64,000 bases of DNA. Origin: Cryphonectria parasitica EP155. Lineage: Eukaryota; Ascomycota; Sordariomycetes; Diaporthales; Cryphonectriaceae. Shown here piece after piece: positions 1 to 11,477 of the stretch; the first letter of the stretch is position 1, and the number at the start of each line of letters is the position of its first letter. Below the pieces are notes generated by a model. The model saw only the letters and a list, made by a program, of their open reading frames with translations. It did not search any database and was not told where the DNA came from. Where the stretch lies: positions 3,038,001 through 3,102,000 of the forward strand of contig NW_024468909.1 of NCBI RefSeq assembly GCF_011745365.1, in the 5' to 3' direction. The position numbers were made by a program, and so were the translations under genes.

Positions 1-1064
1 AATCACGACCACCCAAGGAAGTGATGTCCAAAATTTGTTGGGGGTGGAAGGCGAGAAAGTAAGAATGGGTTGTTCTTGGGTGCCTAGTAAAGGGCGTTGC
101 AGGCGTCGAAACGTTTGGCGGCGGTTCGGCGATGACGCATTCGAGTCGCGCTCCCACGTGCGCAGCAATGAAGTATTTAATTAACACGTACTTACCCTTG
201 CAGTGCCTTGTAAACACTAAACTCCTGTACCATATGTAGGGGTCCGGTGAAAAGTCACTCTACTGTACAATTTGTTTCCGACAACTCATTATTCTTGATG
301 ACATAGACCCTTTTTTGGAGAAAAATCCTACTACGTATAAGAAATGTCCTTCGCAGCTGCCTTATATTTTCATGCTGTCTCCTGATATGGACACGACCGT
401 CGATTTCAGGTCGCAGCAGGGCGAAAATATACGGAGCCACTGCATAGCCCGACCATGGCTCTCCTAGCAGCCTAGTTAGCACCTATCTTACAGCCTAGAA
501 TTGCTCGCCTTCCCATATACATTATCCAATTATCACTCGTTGACCCGTCTATGAATGGTGAGTGTGTTCTTCGCTTCTCTCACACACAAAATTTCTCTTG
601 ATTGCCACTTGTGCAGAATAGCATATAAGGCCGAGAGAACAAAGCAAAGAGTTCAGTGTCATACTTGGTGCGGGTAGTCGAAGGGGCAATTTTTTTTTTG
701 GCGCGAGGACTCGTGCCAGAGCAGACGCTGAACGGAATCACCGTCATGACTAGAACCATACTTTATGATTTTTCATGTCAAAGCTCACTGAACAACATGG
801 TACAGGCAATGATTGATGGATACCCCCCCCCCCCTTCTCTTTGCTTTCTGGCTCTTCATTTGCCAAATGCCCCCAGCTGCGACGCTGCACAATCCTATTC
901 ATGTTGCCCTACCATGATTTCACATTGGCCCTAGCAGATCTTCCCCGTCTTGTGAAATCTTCGGCATAAATCGCATTTCAGAGGATACTGATGCGGACGG
1001 TGGAGGATATTCTCGTCCGAGGTGCACCTCGCAACCATCGCCTTGAGCCACACTACCATTATGA
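1..1064. other. Intergenic, no gene recognised
   Basis: Only short chance reading frames are present, none with a recognisable motif or a believable splice structure. A run of about twelve C lies at 823-834. The stretch is downstream of tyr1 and probably holds its 3' UTR near 950-1064. It may also contain flanking sequence of a gene outside the window. Confidence 0.5.
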
Positions 1065-2993
1065 CTACTCCTCCTTGGTAGTTGTCTCCAGCACTGCTTT
1101 GATCATCGCATTGCCAATCTTGTTCGCCTCTGTAAACCGAGGTTCAAAAAACGTCTGCGTCTCGCGGAACCTCTCCCTCCAGGTGTCGAAGTGACCCAGG
1201 CTCACACACTCGGCCCACCCACGTGCGGCAAAGGTAAACTCGAGGTCGTCGCTCCGGAACGTATTGTCCTCCACCGCGGTATTCAGGGCCTCATCCAGCC
1301 GCTCCGGGTGCCGGAACAGGTTCTCGGTCACACCCAGCCACAGACGGAAGAGCGGCGTCGAGCAGATCATGTGGTCATAGGGCACGATTCCCAGCGCGCT
1401 CCAGCAGTCCACCATGGCGAGCAGCGACAGGTGGTTATTCGGCAGCGCCTTGCCCTCCTCGGGCTTCTTGCCCAAGCTGAAGCGGTCCAGGATCTCGTCG
1501 CGCAGGAGCGTGGTGGACGCCCACTTGGGCGCGTCCTCACCGCCAAACACCCTCTCGCGAGCGGCGTACACGCGCCGCCGTAGACCCTCGCGGTTGCCTT
1601 CCAGCATCAACTTGTACAGCTCCGTCGTGCTCCGGGCGTACTGTGTGATCTGCTTGCGGGCCTCCGGGTTGAGGATCGCCAGGCCGGCGTATACGTGCCA
1701 CCGCGCGCTGTAGATCCGCATGGTCAGATTGATTTTGACATTTTCGATCCCGCCGACGTAGCGGGCGCCCTCCCAGGGGAACTGCTGCATCGCGTGCCAG
1801 GCTTTGCCCATGGAGAGGAAGGCCGCATGGGTGACAGCTTGCGTGTCGGCCGTGATGCGGTCGTGCTCACGAGCGCTCAGATAGACGTGCTTGGAGTTGA
1901 GGCACGAGAGAACGGTTTCGACTTTAGAGAAGGAAGCGTCGGAGGCACGGTGCTTGATCAGGACCTATATGCTATCCAGTAAGCAGCTGCCGAGCTTTCA
2001 AGGCGTTCAGTCTTGTTGCTGCTCACCAGAGGTTGCCCTTTCGGGTCGACGTTGGGGCCATGCAGAGAGTGGCAGGGGATGATGTCGACATCAGGTGGCA
2101 AGTGTTCCTCCAGAGCTGCAATTTCTGGGGCTTTACATGATGTCTGGCCGCCGACGATGGCGTTCATCTTGGTAGCTGTGACATGCCATGGTAAGTGAGG
2201 ATGGTCGCAGATAGCATTCATGGCTCCTAGGACAAGCATACATGGACCAAATTCCTTGACGACGTGTCTGATTACTGCTGCTTCTACGCTGTAAATAATG
2301 TAGTCGCTCTCTCGTGACACAAGATGGCCATTTCGGACAATATGTATATTATTCTAGATGATATCTCAGCTTGCCAGATCGCTGACGGACAGATGACGCG
2401 CGGGACCTGGTGGCATGACCATACATTGTCGCCAAATTCCTCCAGCAGACTATCGTACTTCTCGTCCCGATCGCATGCCTTGATTCTGTCCCGTGTGACT
2501 GGATGTTAGTATTTGTGGAAATTTTCAGTGTAGCAAGCCAAAGCCTGGCGCGAGCCTGTTTGACACCTGTTAGCCACCATTAACCTTCAAAAAATGCTTC
2601 AACAAGAGACAGATTGTGAGTTGTGCTTCAGACAGAAATTGTAAGGTAGCTGAGAATTTTCATCATGGAAAGCACACCGACCGAAAAGGCCGATGAGCGA
2701 TACTCTAGCCAAATGCACTCAAGTCATCATCGAGAGGGTAAGGGAGGGGTAAAAGAAAGTTGTGAAAGTGGGGAGAGGGAAGGTCTCTTACCGTTTGAGA
2801 GTGGTCACCTGCGGTGATGGCCAATGTCACGATGTAGCATGATGGCGAGGAAGAGTAACAGCGCGATTTACCTCCAGCCAGCGGCAGACAGACGACGAGC
2901 ATACATCTTGCCCATGTCGCCCATGCCAATGATACCGACAGTGAAGCCCTCCATGTCCTTGGGGACACGGAATGCGGGCGGCGCGGTGGTCAT
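1065..2993 (-). CDS. tyr1: Prephenate dehydrogenase (NADP+), five exons
   Basis: Converts prephenate to 4-hydroxyphenylpyruvate in cytosolic tyrosine synthesis. Exons on the minus strand, 5' to 3': 2993-2872, 2485-2425, 2353-2242, 2175-2027, 1964-1065; they sum to 447 residues, the usual length for fungal Tyr1. The N-terminus carries the NADP-binding glycine motif (GIIGMGDMG). Conserved family blocks follow: NGHLVSRESDYIIYSVEA, AIVGGQTSCKAPEI, CHSLHGP, DRITADTQAVTHAAFLSMG, WHVYAGLAILNP and PYDHMICSTPLFR. Intron 1 is long (386 nt) and has a textbook TACTAAC branch just before its acceptor; exon 2 is only 61 nt. The other introns are 71, 66 and 62 nt. The start is the ATG at 2993, giving MTTAPPAF; an in-frame ATG at 3059 lies in what is probably leader. 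It shares a 682-bp divergent promoter region with the RCC1-repeat gene. Family identity is seen directly in the motifs; exon borders are inferred from splice signals. Confidence 0.95.
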
Positions 2994-3675
2994 AGTTGCT
3001 GCTTGACGCGTCCGCGCGGACGCAGATGTGGAAAGGATGGTGAGCCAATCTGCGCGCAAGCCAGCTCACATCCTAGAGCTCACACTTCCCTGGCTGCCGT
3101 CACTGGCGAGCCTGATCTCTCAACTCGTAGGTGCTGAGAGGTGGGAATGCGATCTCTGTAGGTTGTGGTGTGCGTGTTCAAGAATGCTTGCAGGCTGGGA
3201 GATGTGAACTTGTAAACGAAGCTCCTTCTTTTCAAGCAAAATTTCTTAGCGAAGTTAGCGGGGCGATGGAACAAAGCGCCGATTTTCCGGTTGGTCGCTG
3301 CTGATTGGGCTCGGAAACCACGCTGGCGGGTGACCCACCTACGCTGTTGCCGACATTGATACGATTTACCTATGGACTACCCCGTTTACCTATGAACTTC
3401 CTTCCTCTTCAATTACCTTTTGTCCTAATTTTGATTTGTTCCAAACTTGTCCTGAAACCAAAGCAGAGTTAAGAAGGCAGTTTTGGAGGTTCAGAAAGGC
3501 AAGGGCTCAAGACTGCCACAGGACTTTGGTAAATAGTGGAGGTCTTGTCCAACCCAGTTCCTCAAAACCGACGGGGCTAGGATAGAGAGAGAGAGAGCCT
3601 GCGACAGGCTTGTTTTCCCCCCAACATCGTGTCTACCAATTTCAAGACTCATAGACAGCCAAACAAGAAATCATC
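2994..3675. promoter_or_regulatory. Divergent promoter region tyr1 / ats1-like
   Basis: These 682 bp separate the two start codons and must hold both promoters and leaders. A short GA repeat (around 3585-3597) lies about 80 bp before the plus-strand start. No clear TATA box or named operator could be identified. Confidence 0.5.
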
Positions 3676-4818
3676 ATGGCCAGTCATGCGCGAAGAACAC
3701 CCCTTCTCTACGCTCTTGGCTCCAACGGCTCAGGGCAACTCGGCATCGACCACGACCAAGACGTCTCCATCCCACGCCAAGTCATCTTCCGGCCTGGCTC
3801 CGAGCCTACCGCCCCTGTAGTCCAGGTCGCAGCCGGTGGTAATCATACACTGCTTCTCAGCGAGTCTGGGAATTTGTACTGTGCCGGAGACTTCTCGACG
3901 GGTGCCTGCGGACCTCTCACTCAAGAGCAGAAGGACGCAGCTCCAAAGTTCATTGCGCGGGAGGTCGTCCTGCATGCGGGTGCAGAAAGTGGGTCAGCAG
4001 CGCCTGTAAAGTTCATAGCGGCCACTTGGGAGTCTTCGGTCATCGTTCAGTCTGATGCGCAAGGTCGTACCACCGTGGTCTCGACCTTTGGCGCCGGTCA
4101 GAAGGGCGAGTTGGGCCAGGGACAGTTTGTCATCCGCACGCCTACGGTCTCACGGATTAAGAGCTTCCCGCCACCAGGGACCCAAGTCGTCGGCCTGTCA
4201 GCTTGCATGGGACATGTGGTCGCTCTTCTCAGCAACGGCGAAGTATGGGGTTGGGGCAACGGACGCAAGGGTCAGCTGGGGACCGGCGTCGATGGGGTAG
4301 TGCATGAGCCAAAACGGGTGGAGGGCATAGGCTTTCAGGCCGTGAGGGCTGTGTGTGGAAGGGAGTTCACTGCGCTGTTTGGAGGTCCAGATAGCGGTGA
4401 AGTGTTGGTTTTGGGCTCAGACAAGGCTGGTGTCAAGTCGTCAGCCCCTGAGCAGGCTGTGGGATGGAGAGACGTAGGCGCGAGTTGGGGTGGAGTCTAC
4501 ATTTTGAGGGGCGACGGCACGTTGCTAAGCTGGGGAAAAGATGACCATGGCCAGTTGGCGCCGGCTGGACTACCAGAGCTGGATAAAATTGCCATCGGGA
4601 GCGAGCACGTTGTTGCCGTGACGGCGGACGGCGACGTGCTTTCTTGGGGCTGGGGCGAGCATGGCAACTGTGGTCCTCGAGTCGAGAACAACGACGTCAA
4701 AGGACGTTGGAACACCATTGCTTCAAAGAAGTACATTCCGCCTGGTTCCGAGATTGCAGCTGTAGGTGCTGGCTGCGCGACCAGCTGGGTGAGTATCGAG
4801 ATGGCAAGCCAGTCATGA
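3676..4818 (+). CDS. ats1: RCC1-repeat protein of the Ats1/Kti13 type
   Basis: A seven-blade beta-propeller protein with RCC1-type repeats across nearly all 380 residues. Typical blade signatures are YALGSNGSGQLG near residue 12, TFGAGQKGELGQG, WGWGNGRKGQLGTG, SWGKDDHGQL and SWGWGEHGNCG. The opening ALGSNGSGQLG and the short single-propeller length fit fungal Ats1/Kti13 (alpha-tubulin suppressor, a partner in Elongator-dependent tRNA modification and diphthamide synthesis) better than nuclear RCC1/Pim1. A strong donor (GTGAGT) follows the last conserved Trp codon (4786-4788). Splicing 4789-4840 would replace the final nine residues with GNASF and end at 4858 (376 aa). Both ends are possible, though the branch site is weak. 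The gene converges on rad9, about 60-100 bp away. Confidence 0.85.
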   Translation: MASHARRTPLLYALGSNGSGQLGIDHDQDVSIPRQVIFRPGSEPTAPVVQVAAGGNHTLLLSESGNLYCAGDFSTGACGPLTQEQKDAAPKFIAREVVLHAGAESGSAAPVKFIAATWESSVIVQSDAQGRTTVVSTFGAGQKGELGQGQFVIRTPTVSRIKSFPPPGTQVVGLSACMGHVVALLSNGEVWGWGNGRKGQLGTGVDGVVHEPKRVEGIGFQAVRAVCGREFTALFGGPDSGEVLVLGSDKAGVKSSAPEQAVGWRDVGASWGGVYILRGDGTLLSWGKDDHGQLAPAGLPELDKIAIGSEHVVAVTADGDVLSWGWGEHGNCGPRVENNDVKGRWNTIASKKYIPPGSEIAAVGAGCATSWVSIEMASQS

Positions 4819-4915
4819 CCTTTTGCAACAACCCATGCAGGGGAATGCCTCCTTCTAACAGATCCGTCCTCTCATGATGTATGCTGGGTTGAGCTGGACA
4901 TCTGATCACGAGGGC

Positions 4916-6609
4916 CTAGCTAGAGAAGAGGCCAAACTTGCGAACATCCGCCAGTCTCTGTGTGGGCTCCAGTGCTGATGGAAGGGCATCTCCCCCTCCA
5001 TAATCTTGCGGCGCATCCTGAACGTTGTTGAGGTGATTGCTGATCCGCATGGTGGATGCCTGCAGCACTTATCAGCATACTGCATCGACCTGTTCTCAGT
5101 GGAATACCTTACGGGCTCATTACTGGGCTCCCATTCCAGCCGGGCATGCTCATCGTCTTCGTCATCATTAGGGTTGACAGGCTCCCATTGGTCATCTTCA
5201 TCCGGTTGAGGCATGAACAGGGAGTCGGATTTGAGGGTGGACGGTGGCTGTCTGAGCGGGGCTCGAATGTCGAACTGCGATGAACGTGGAGGGTTCGGTC
5301 TCCGGGGGGGCGGCATGCGGGTAGATTGACCTTGTTGCTCCTGGGCCTTTTGCTGAGGAGGGCTCGGTTGCCGGGATGGGATGTTCGCTGCGGACGCAGG
5401 GCGGCTAGAGGCAGACGCAGATGCAGATGCAGCATCGAGAGCTGGCCTCGCGGCCTTAGCAGCTGCCTTAGATTGGCCCTTCCTCTGGGCCGCGGTGCTC
5501 TTTTCGTCGACAGTCATCAAGATGAACTCGCAGATGATGCCATCACCGTTGTATGAGACCTTCATGGGACGGCCCGGTCTTGAGTAGGCGGCATTGAGCT
5601 CGTTGCTGGTCCAGTTGGCGTGCTGAAGGACGGCACGAAAGTCCCTGACACTGATAATGATATGTAGCTTCTCTGGCACCGCAATGTCGTCGAACTCGTC
5701 CATCTCCACCGCGATGGAGGTGTGCAGTGGTTTTTTCAACACGGCTATGACTGTGTCAGATAAGAGCCACCAAAATGTCGTCAAATAACAGTTCCACCCA
5801 CCCTCGTTATTCACGCTGACCACCTTTTCCGTGAAACATGTGAAGTTGACCACATTCTCTCCATCAGTGTTAATGTCCAGGAGGTCGATGCCTGGACCAA
5901 AGTGCTCCATTAGAGAGCGAAGGGTGCGTGAGTTGATGGTCCAGTGATGTACTGCCTCATTCTTGTCGAACTTGGCATGGACTGGAGATTTGGCTTCGAA
6001 GGAGATTCGGTGAGTGGCCGTGATACCTGAGCAGAGAGGTCAGTGCCATGCGTGGGGGAGGCTGCTCGGGCGGGGTGCTTGCCGTTCCTGCAGAAGACCT
6101 TTGCAACGAAGCGACTCTTCTTTCCCGGGCCATCATCAATGGCAACATCGCATCTCTCTATGGTGGTCACACTGTCTCGATCTCTGGTTGGATCACCTCC
6201 TGTACGGGTACGGAAGACAGCGGCGAGTGCCTTTTTCTCAGTCAGAGCCGTGGTGGCCCAAAGCATGCAAGGGCGATCATACCTTGATGTATATTACACA
6301 AAAGAACCTCTCGCGGTACTGTGCACTGCCGTTGAAGGAGAATTGGGAGAAGAACCTGTTCGCGGCAAAGGTGAAGGAGACATATGCCGACTTGGTAAGA
6401 TTGAGGGCAGTCAGGACCAACTACATATTGCTCAACACGTCAGTCGGTCTGAAGTTAAGCAGCACTTCTCTGAAATTGACACAAGATAAGGATACCTTGT
6501 CTTTCTTTACTTCGAGAGAAACGTCGTCACTGAACTTGTGGATGCACATGAGGGCATCGTTGAAGGCGCCCACTCCCTCCGCGCTGAGGGTGAAATTCAC
6601 CAGGGCCAT
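4916..6609 (-). CDS. rad9: Checkpoint clamp subunit Rad9, six exons
   Basis: Subunit of the PCNA-like 9-1-1 clamp that marks damaged DNA and recruits checkpoint kinases. Exons, 5' to 3': 6609-6496, 6420-6283, 6230-6083, 6026-5802, 5750-5113, 5059-4916; total 1407 nt, 468 residues. The clamp domain (about residues 1-290) shows the family blocks SAYVSFTFAANRFFSQFSF, ERCDVAIDDGPGKKSRFVA, ITATHRISFEA, TINSRTLRSLMEHF and KKPLHTSIAVEMDEFDD. A disordered Ala/Ser/Pro/Gln tail follows, ending in a short conserved block, EPTQRLADVRKFGLF, as in other fungal Rad9 proteins. Intron 3 (6027-6082) uses a GC donor. The fourth intron (5751-5801) has a second usable acceptor that would start exon 5 at 5744 and remove two residues. 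It shares a divergent promoter region with the F-box gene. Confidence 0.93.
6027..6082 (-). other. GC-AG intron in rad9
   Basis: The exon before it ends in AACG and the intron opens GCAAGC; the acceptor is CTCAG. Joining gives an unbroken conserved segment, Cys-Arg-Asn-Gly-Ile-Thr-Ala-Thr-His-Arg. No GT lies between the exon end and the acceptor that could act as a normal donor without deleting conserved residues. Length is 56 nt. Confidence 0.8.
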
Positions 6610-7449
6610 GGCGATGCAAAGCTCCTCGATCAGAGGCTGAAGGTCAAGTTCCTAACTTGATCCCAGAGGTATAACTAGCTTTGAAGGCCTCCAATGATCC
6701 TCATCGCGCTCTCCGTCCGTCAAAGCTCGGATCGGAGTTTGCTGGTATATCACCGCTTCTTTTCCTCTTTTTTTCTCCCTTCTTCTTGGTCTGACGGGGG
6801 CTCCGAACGCGTTGCTGTGAGATTGTAGACACAAATGATGACGCACAGTTGGCTGCTATCTGCTGTCGATCGATGTTGGTGATTATACTGTGCTTTTCAT
6901 TAAGAGTTGGGCACAACGCGACTGGGTGGTAATACACAGCAGGTCCAACCCGACGTAAACCCTAGAGATGACCAACCCCAGGCAGGTCCAGGGTTCTAAC
7001 GGGTTCGACACGCGTGAACGCGGTGAGTCGACCACCCTTGGCACCCAGTAAATAAGCTGTAGCTCAAAGCTTCTTAGCCCTGTCAGTACTTACTATGGCA
7101 GAATGACATCAACTGCCCAATCTGACATAGTACTAATACTCTCTACTCTGCCACTTAGTGCAGCGAGTATTCCATCAGCATTTGGTTTCTTCTCAGTTAC
7201 ACGAAGCATCGACCGCAGTTTCTATTCATCGTATTTGACATCCGTCATATCAGGTATTGTCGAAAATCACTATTGGGACACCTTTTTGATGCTCGCCAAT
7301 AAAACGGCGCGTTACAGCACCACTAGACGCGTTGCTCGAAGCAGTACCAACGCGACTATTACCACACGGAACTGTCTAGCGTTCGCGAAAGAAAAGAAGA
7401 AAAAAAGAAACGTTGTGCTCACCAGACGGCACACGTGCTACGCTGAAGC
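6610..7449. promoter_or_regulatory. Divergent promoter region rad9 / F-box gene
   Basis: These 840 bp lie between the start codons of rad9 and the F-box gene. A reading frame that runs into the F-box gene from 7103 is in a different frame from its first exon and looks accidental. No specific promoter element was recognised. Confidence 0.45.
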
Positions 7450-9307
7450 ATGGGTCATGAAATACCACAGGAGATCTGGTGGCTCGTCTGCCAAGAGCTC
7501 CAGAAGCGGCAGGACGCCCGGAGTCTCTTCAGGGCCGCCCTCGTCTGCTCGAGCTGGGCAAATCACGCGCTGCCGCTGCTTTACAGGTATGCGAACTCGC
7601 CAGATCCGTCAGGTTCACAAGCTGACAGATTACCCTAGCATCCACGATTCTGCGGGCACGGATGATGTTGGAACAACATTTCAAGGAAAACACATGTGGG
7701 CCGGCATGTGGCGGTCCATCATCCTGTCCAGCATTGGCGTGACGCAGTACCCGTACTGTCTATGGCTCAAGTCACTCGGACTGAGTGATCTCGAACAACT
7801 GCTCGGTGATGTCGCATCGAATGCCAGCCTGAGGCCCAGATTCTTCGAAGGCCCCATGCAAGAGTTTGAGATCCTCAGTGGCTCCAAAAGGACTAGGTTC
7901 GGCAAATCCATTCTCGAGTGGCAGAAGATCATTGAGAAAGTTGGCGACACGGTCACGAAATTTGCCAAAGAGGCGGCGGATGAGGAAAACAAGATCGTGC
8001 AGCTTACCAATCTCGAGGGTGCAAACCTGCCAACTTCCTTGCTATCCGTCTGGACATCGCGTCTGGCAACCCTCACCACGCTCTCGATCCGAGACGGCTC
8101 TGTTCTCACAGAAGAGGTTGCAATCTCCATACGCGACCATTGTCCTGCCTTCCGGGAGCTGACGTGTTTCCACATCCAAGGGCAGACGGTGGATGAAAAC
8201 ATGTCTGCTTTCTTCCGCACGTTAAAGCCCAACTCCCTCCAGAGTTTCTCAGTCCTCAGCTCAAATCAGATTGGCCACGACACCCTCGATGGCCTCATGC
8301 AGCACTCGGAATCTCTGCGGGTCTTGGCCCTCAAAAGCCTGCAGAACACCGCCCTGCCTTTTCTTGATCTCCTGAGCAATTGTCAGTACCTCGAGTCGCT
8401 CTCGATAGAATCTAGCACGCCCTCGCCACCAAGCACCTGGGCGGCAGACGGCAAAGATCCTCTCGTCGTGGTTTCGGCGTGGCTCCAGGAGTCGAAACAC
8501 CTACGGAAGCTCGAGATTCACAACCTCGGCGGCGCAAGCAAACTCCTTTCAGAAGTTCTAAAGTCGCCGACCCTGCGGCTCCGGGACCTTGAAACTAAGC
8601 TTGTTGACGACGACGAGACTTTTTATGTCGCCCTGGGCAATCAGACCGACCTCGAGAGTTTCATGTTCCGTTCAAATATTGAAGTGAATGATCAAGCTGG
8701 GCTCAGGCATGACACGTTCATAGACTCGATCTGCTCTTGCAAAAAGCTGAACGACCTAAACATCATGCAAAACGATCATATGCAACTGACACCGGAAGAC
8801 TTGGGGCTGTTCCAGGAGTCACTTCCTGAACTGGAGTCACTCAGCTTCGATGGCGAATGTACGTATAGAGCAACGCTTTTCCTTATCTTCCAGCTGTCTT
8901 GGATGACCGGAGTATCCTTGCTTCAACAAGAGGGACCAGAACGACCTGTCTCTTTCACTACGCACCCTGTCACATGTACGGATTGTATGACGAGTTAACT
9001 GTTGATAGTGCTGAGCGATGCGATCTGGACTCCGTTGATGGGCATGACTTCCTTGACAACCATCAACATCAACGGTCTCTCTGTATTTACCTACGAGGGC
9101 ATAGTGATGTTCCTCAGATCTGTCGCGGCAACCGGGGGCCGAAGTAGTTTCCGCCTCTACATCATGAATCAGTACACCGACGCCAAGATCACCCCTACTG
9201 AACTGGAAACACTATTCGCCCTGGCCAACAGTATTCCAGGTGGAAGCTTGGAGTTTTCGTACTGGCGGGATCCCTCAGAAGACGAGATGTCAGACCTTTC
9301 TGATTAA
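7450..9307 (+). CDS. F-box protein with leucine-rich-repeat-like body
   Basis: Probable substrate adaptor of an SCF ubiquitin ligase; the target is unknown. Exons 7450-7586, 7639-8858 and 9009-9307 sum to 551 residues in frame. The first 45 residues form a degenerate F-box (IPQEIWWLVCQEL followed by LFRAALVCSSWANHALPLLY). The rest contains repeated leucine-rich units such as LTTLSIRDGS, LRVLALKSL, LESLSIES, LRKLEIHNL and LESLSFDGE, but they are irregular. Intron 1 (52 nt, branch GCTGAC) and intron 2 (150 nt) have standard ends. The C-terminal exon is acidic (Ser-Glu-Asp-Glu). Start chosen at 7450 because it opens the F-box directly and the upstream sequence is not coding-like. Such F-box/LRR genes are numerous and fast-changing in fungi, so orthology cannot be assigned. 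Confidence 0.8.
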
Positions 9308-9706
9308 GGAGCATGCCATGGCTGATATGCTGGGTATGTATACAAACCCATGTGAAGACTGCTTGTGAAACTCGAGTCCGCTTTGAGCAGCACATGCCAA
9401 TATATCTCAATCAGCGATAGGATCAGATGCCGATTAGATTCAAAAGGTTGGGATTAGGGGCTCTAAAAGGAACGTTCCAAGTCCCTGAACTGGTATCAGA
9501 GGGGTCGGGTGGGAAAGTATTGCTCGGTTCAAAATGTCGGATGAGTCTATCTGCAGAGATGGAGTCATGTGCCCCTGAGCGTAGCCGTACGCTTGTTGCA
9601 AAAATAAATCAAAAGGTGGATAGATGACTTGAAGGTTGTTAAGTCATGAACTAGCCCATTAGATGTACATACGCTTATACTGTATACCAATTACCAAATC
9701 GAGCTT
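9308..9706. other. Convergent 3' region, no gene
   Basis: About 400 bp between the converging F-box gene and the small hypothetical gene. It should hold both 3' UTRs. A 66-codon frame at 9427-9627 has no recognisable feature. Confidence 0.5.
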
Positions 9707-10262
9707 TCATTCTTGTGGCCGGACCAATCTCTGATCGACAACCAACAACTCAGACGCCTCGCCAGCTGATTCCCGGCCTCTCGCTCCCAGGACCATACCG
9801 CGCATCCGGCATGCCGAGTACCATGGGCGCCTTGGGCCCACCAGGACGCTGCAATCCGCGCTGTCGAGGCCCAAACCGGCCCTCCTCCTCCTGATCCTCA
9901 TCGCCAGGGACATAAGCCGGCAGGAATCCCACCCCAAACCCGACATCATGCTGCCCAACACCCCCGAGGCCTTCCACTGCCGCTGCCGCAACCACCACTG
10001 GCCCCATGTCCCGCGGGAGATACGCATTATTTCGGCACTCCCACCCGCAGTAGTCATCTGAGTACAAGGTCCAGATATTCCCGGGCCGCGGGTCGCAGTC
10101 GCCGGGCAGGTCGAAGGGGACACCGGCGAGGTTGGCGGGCTCCCAGGCTTCGGGCTCGGTGATGCGCATCAGCTGGGAGTGGACGGCGGAGCAGCTGGTG
10201 TAGAAGAGGAGAGATCGGGTTGGGTGCCCGCAGAGGGGTATCTCTTGGATGTATATGCACAT
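9707..10262 (-). CDS. Small conserved-type hypothetical protein, Cys-rich N-terminal half
   Basis: A 185-codon region encoding about 170 residues from the ATG at 10262 is open without introns (the reading frame stops near 9750). I do not recognise a named function. The N-terminal half resembles a small protein family common in filamentous fungi: it opens MCIYIQEIPLCGHPTR, has spaced cysteines, and ends the ordered part with DDYCGWECRN. The C-terminal half is Gly/Pro-rich, acidic and probably disordered. No signal peptide or membrane segment is visible. A (GGT)n tract lies just upstream at about 10299-10323. A second frame in the same stretch (10123-9707) overlaps but has no family-like motif. 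Confidence 0.5.
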
Positions 10263-11477
10263 AGTGTCTTTCTTCTTCTTGCTTTTAGTAGTAGCGATGG
10301 TGGTGGTGGTGGTGGTGGTGGTGGGTTAGGAAGAGCAGCTGCTGTCCTCCTGTTTTGCGAGAGCGAGTGGATTGTTTTAAATCACCACATGTCGAGCAGC
10401 ATCATCACTTGCACCCTCAAACAGGCTCAGGATGTTCCCCATAGACAAGACGAGTCATCGCATCTCGGTGTTTATCATCTTCCCCACCTTTCTCCCTCTG
10501 TCTACACAGTCTTCACTCACAAGGTCTGGAGCCGTGTGATGGAACGTATTTCCGTTGGGAAATCGTGTGATCACGTGAATACATTGAGGAGGGGAAACGG
10601 GCAGGATGCCCGCGTTCTGTGTTGTCTTGGATGTTAGAAGTCGCTGTTTTGGGGATATGAAGTATACATTATCAGAAGATTTCACGGGGGGGAAGAAGAG
10701 AAGAAGAAGAAGGAAAATCTGAGACTCCTAGCGGAAAGACGGGAAGGGGTGAGCCCGTGTAGAGTATGCAAGCAGCCGCTGATTGAGGACACAAACGCCA
10801 CGGCCTTGGAAGGATGTAATGAAGGAGGGTGGACGGGGCAAGCGACAGGGCAACGTGATGGATGGCAAGGAAAAATGCAGATAGCAAACTTGAATCAGAC
10901 AAACTTGAAAAGAGACCAGGCATGAAGAGACAAGTGCTGGCTCAAGGACCAATCCTCACATCTGAAGCTTGATGAGATGGTCTGGACGATAGAATAAACC
11001 TGGCAAGGTCACCAACAGGGCTGCAACCTTCCAAGCACGCAGAAATGAAACAAAACACAAAGGTCACGCAAGCAACCCCCAGAGCTTTCTTTGTCTCTGT
11101 CCCACATTATGGATCCCGTCTTGAGCCTCACTATGCAGGTACAGATGGGACGGGACCGTCACACGAAATTTGACAGTCCAAACCCGTGAGTGACTTCGGC
11201 GAACCAAGTAGGGGGGTATCTGATCAATTTACCCTTTCCTGAAAACTGTCAGGATGGGGCAGGAAAATGAGCTGAAAACGTCCACGTGTAGGAGGTAGGA
11301 AACAGATAGACTCCTCCCAGCTGGATGTACCGGTGATTCAATGCTTAGAGGTTGCGCCCCGCACCCGTCCCATGCTTGTTCATCTTCCATTTGTTTCCAA
11401 CAAAAAAAAAATTACCAAGTCGTCATGCCTTTCCAGACAAACTGTCTGACATGCCAAGGTGTCCTGCCACCTATTAT
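10263..11477. other. Intergenic between hypothetical gene and pho8
   Basis: About 1.2 kb containing a (GGT)n microsatellite at 10299-10323, purine-rich and GAA-rich sequence near 10688-10715, and only short chance frames. Both flanking genes are on the minus strand, so this is the promoter of the small hypothetical gene plus the 3' end of pho8. Confidence 0.45.

Noticed and set aside
7103..7600. Upstream extension of the F-box gene frame
   Set aside because: It is in a different frame from the F-box exon and lies before the real start; the F-box is restored only with the 7587-7638 intron.
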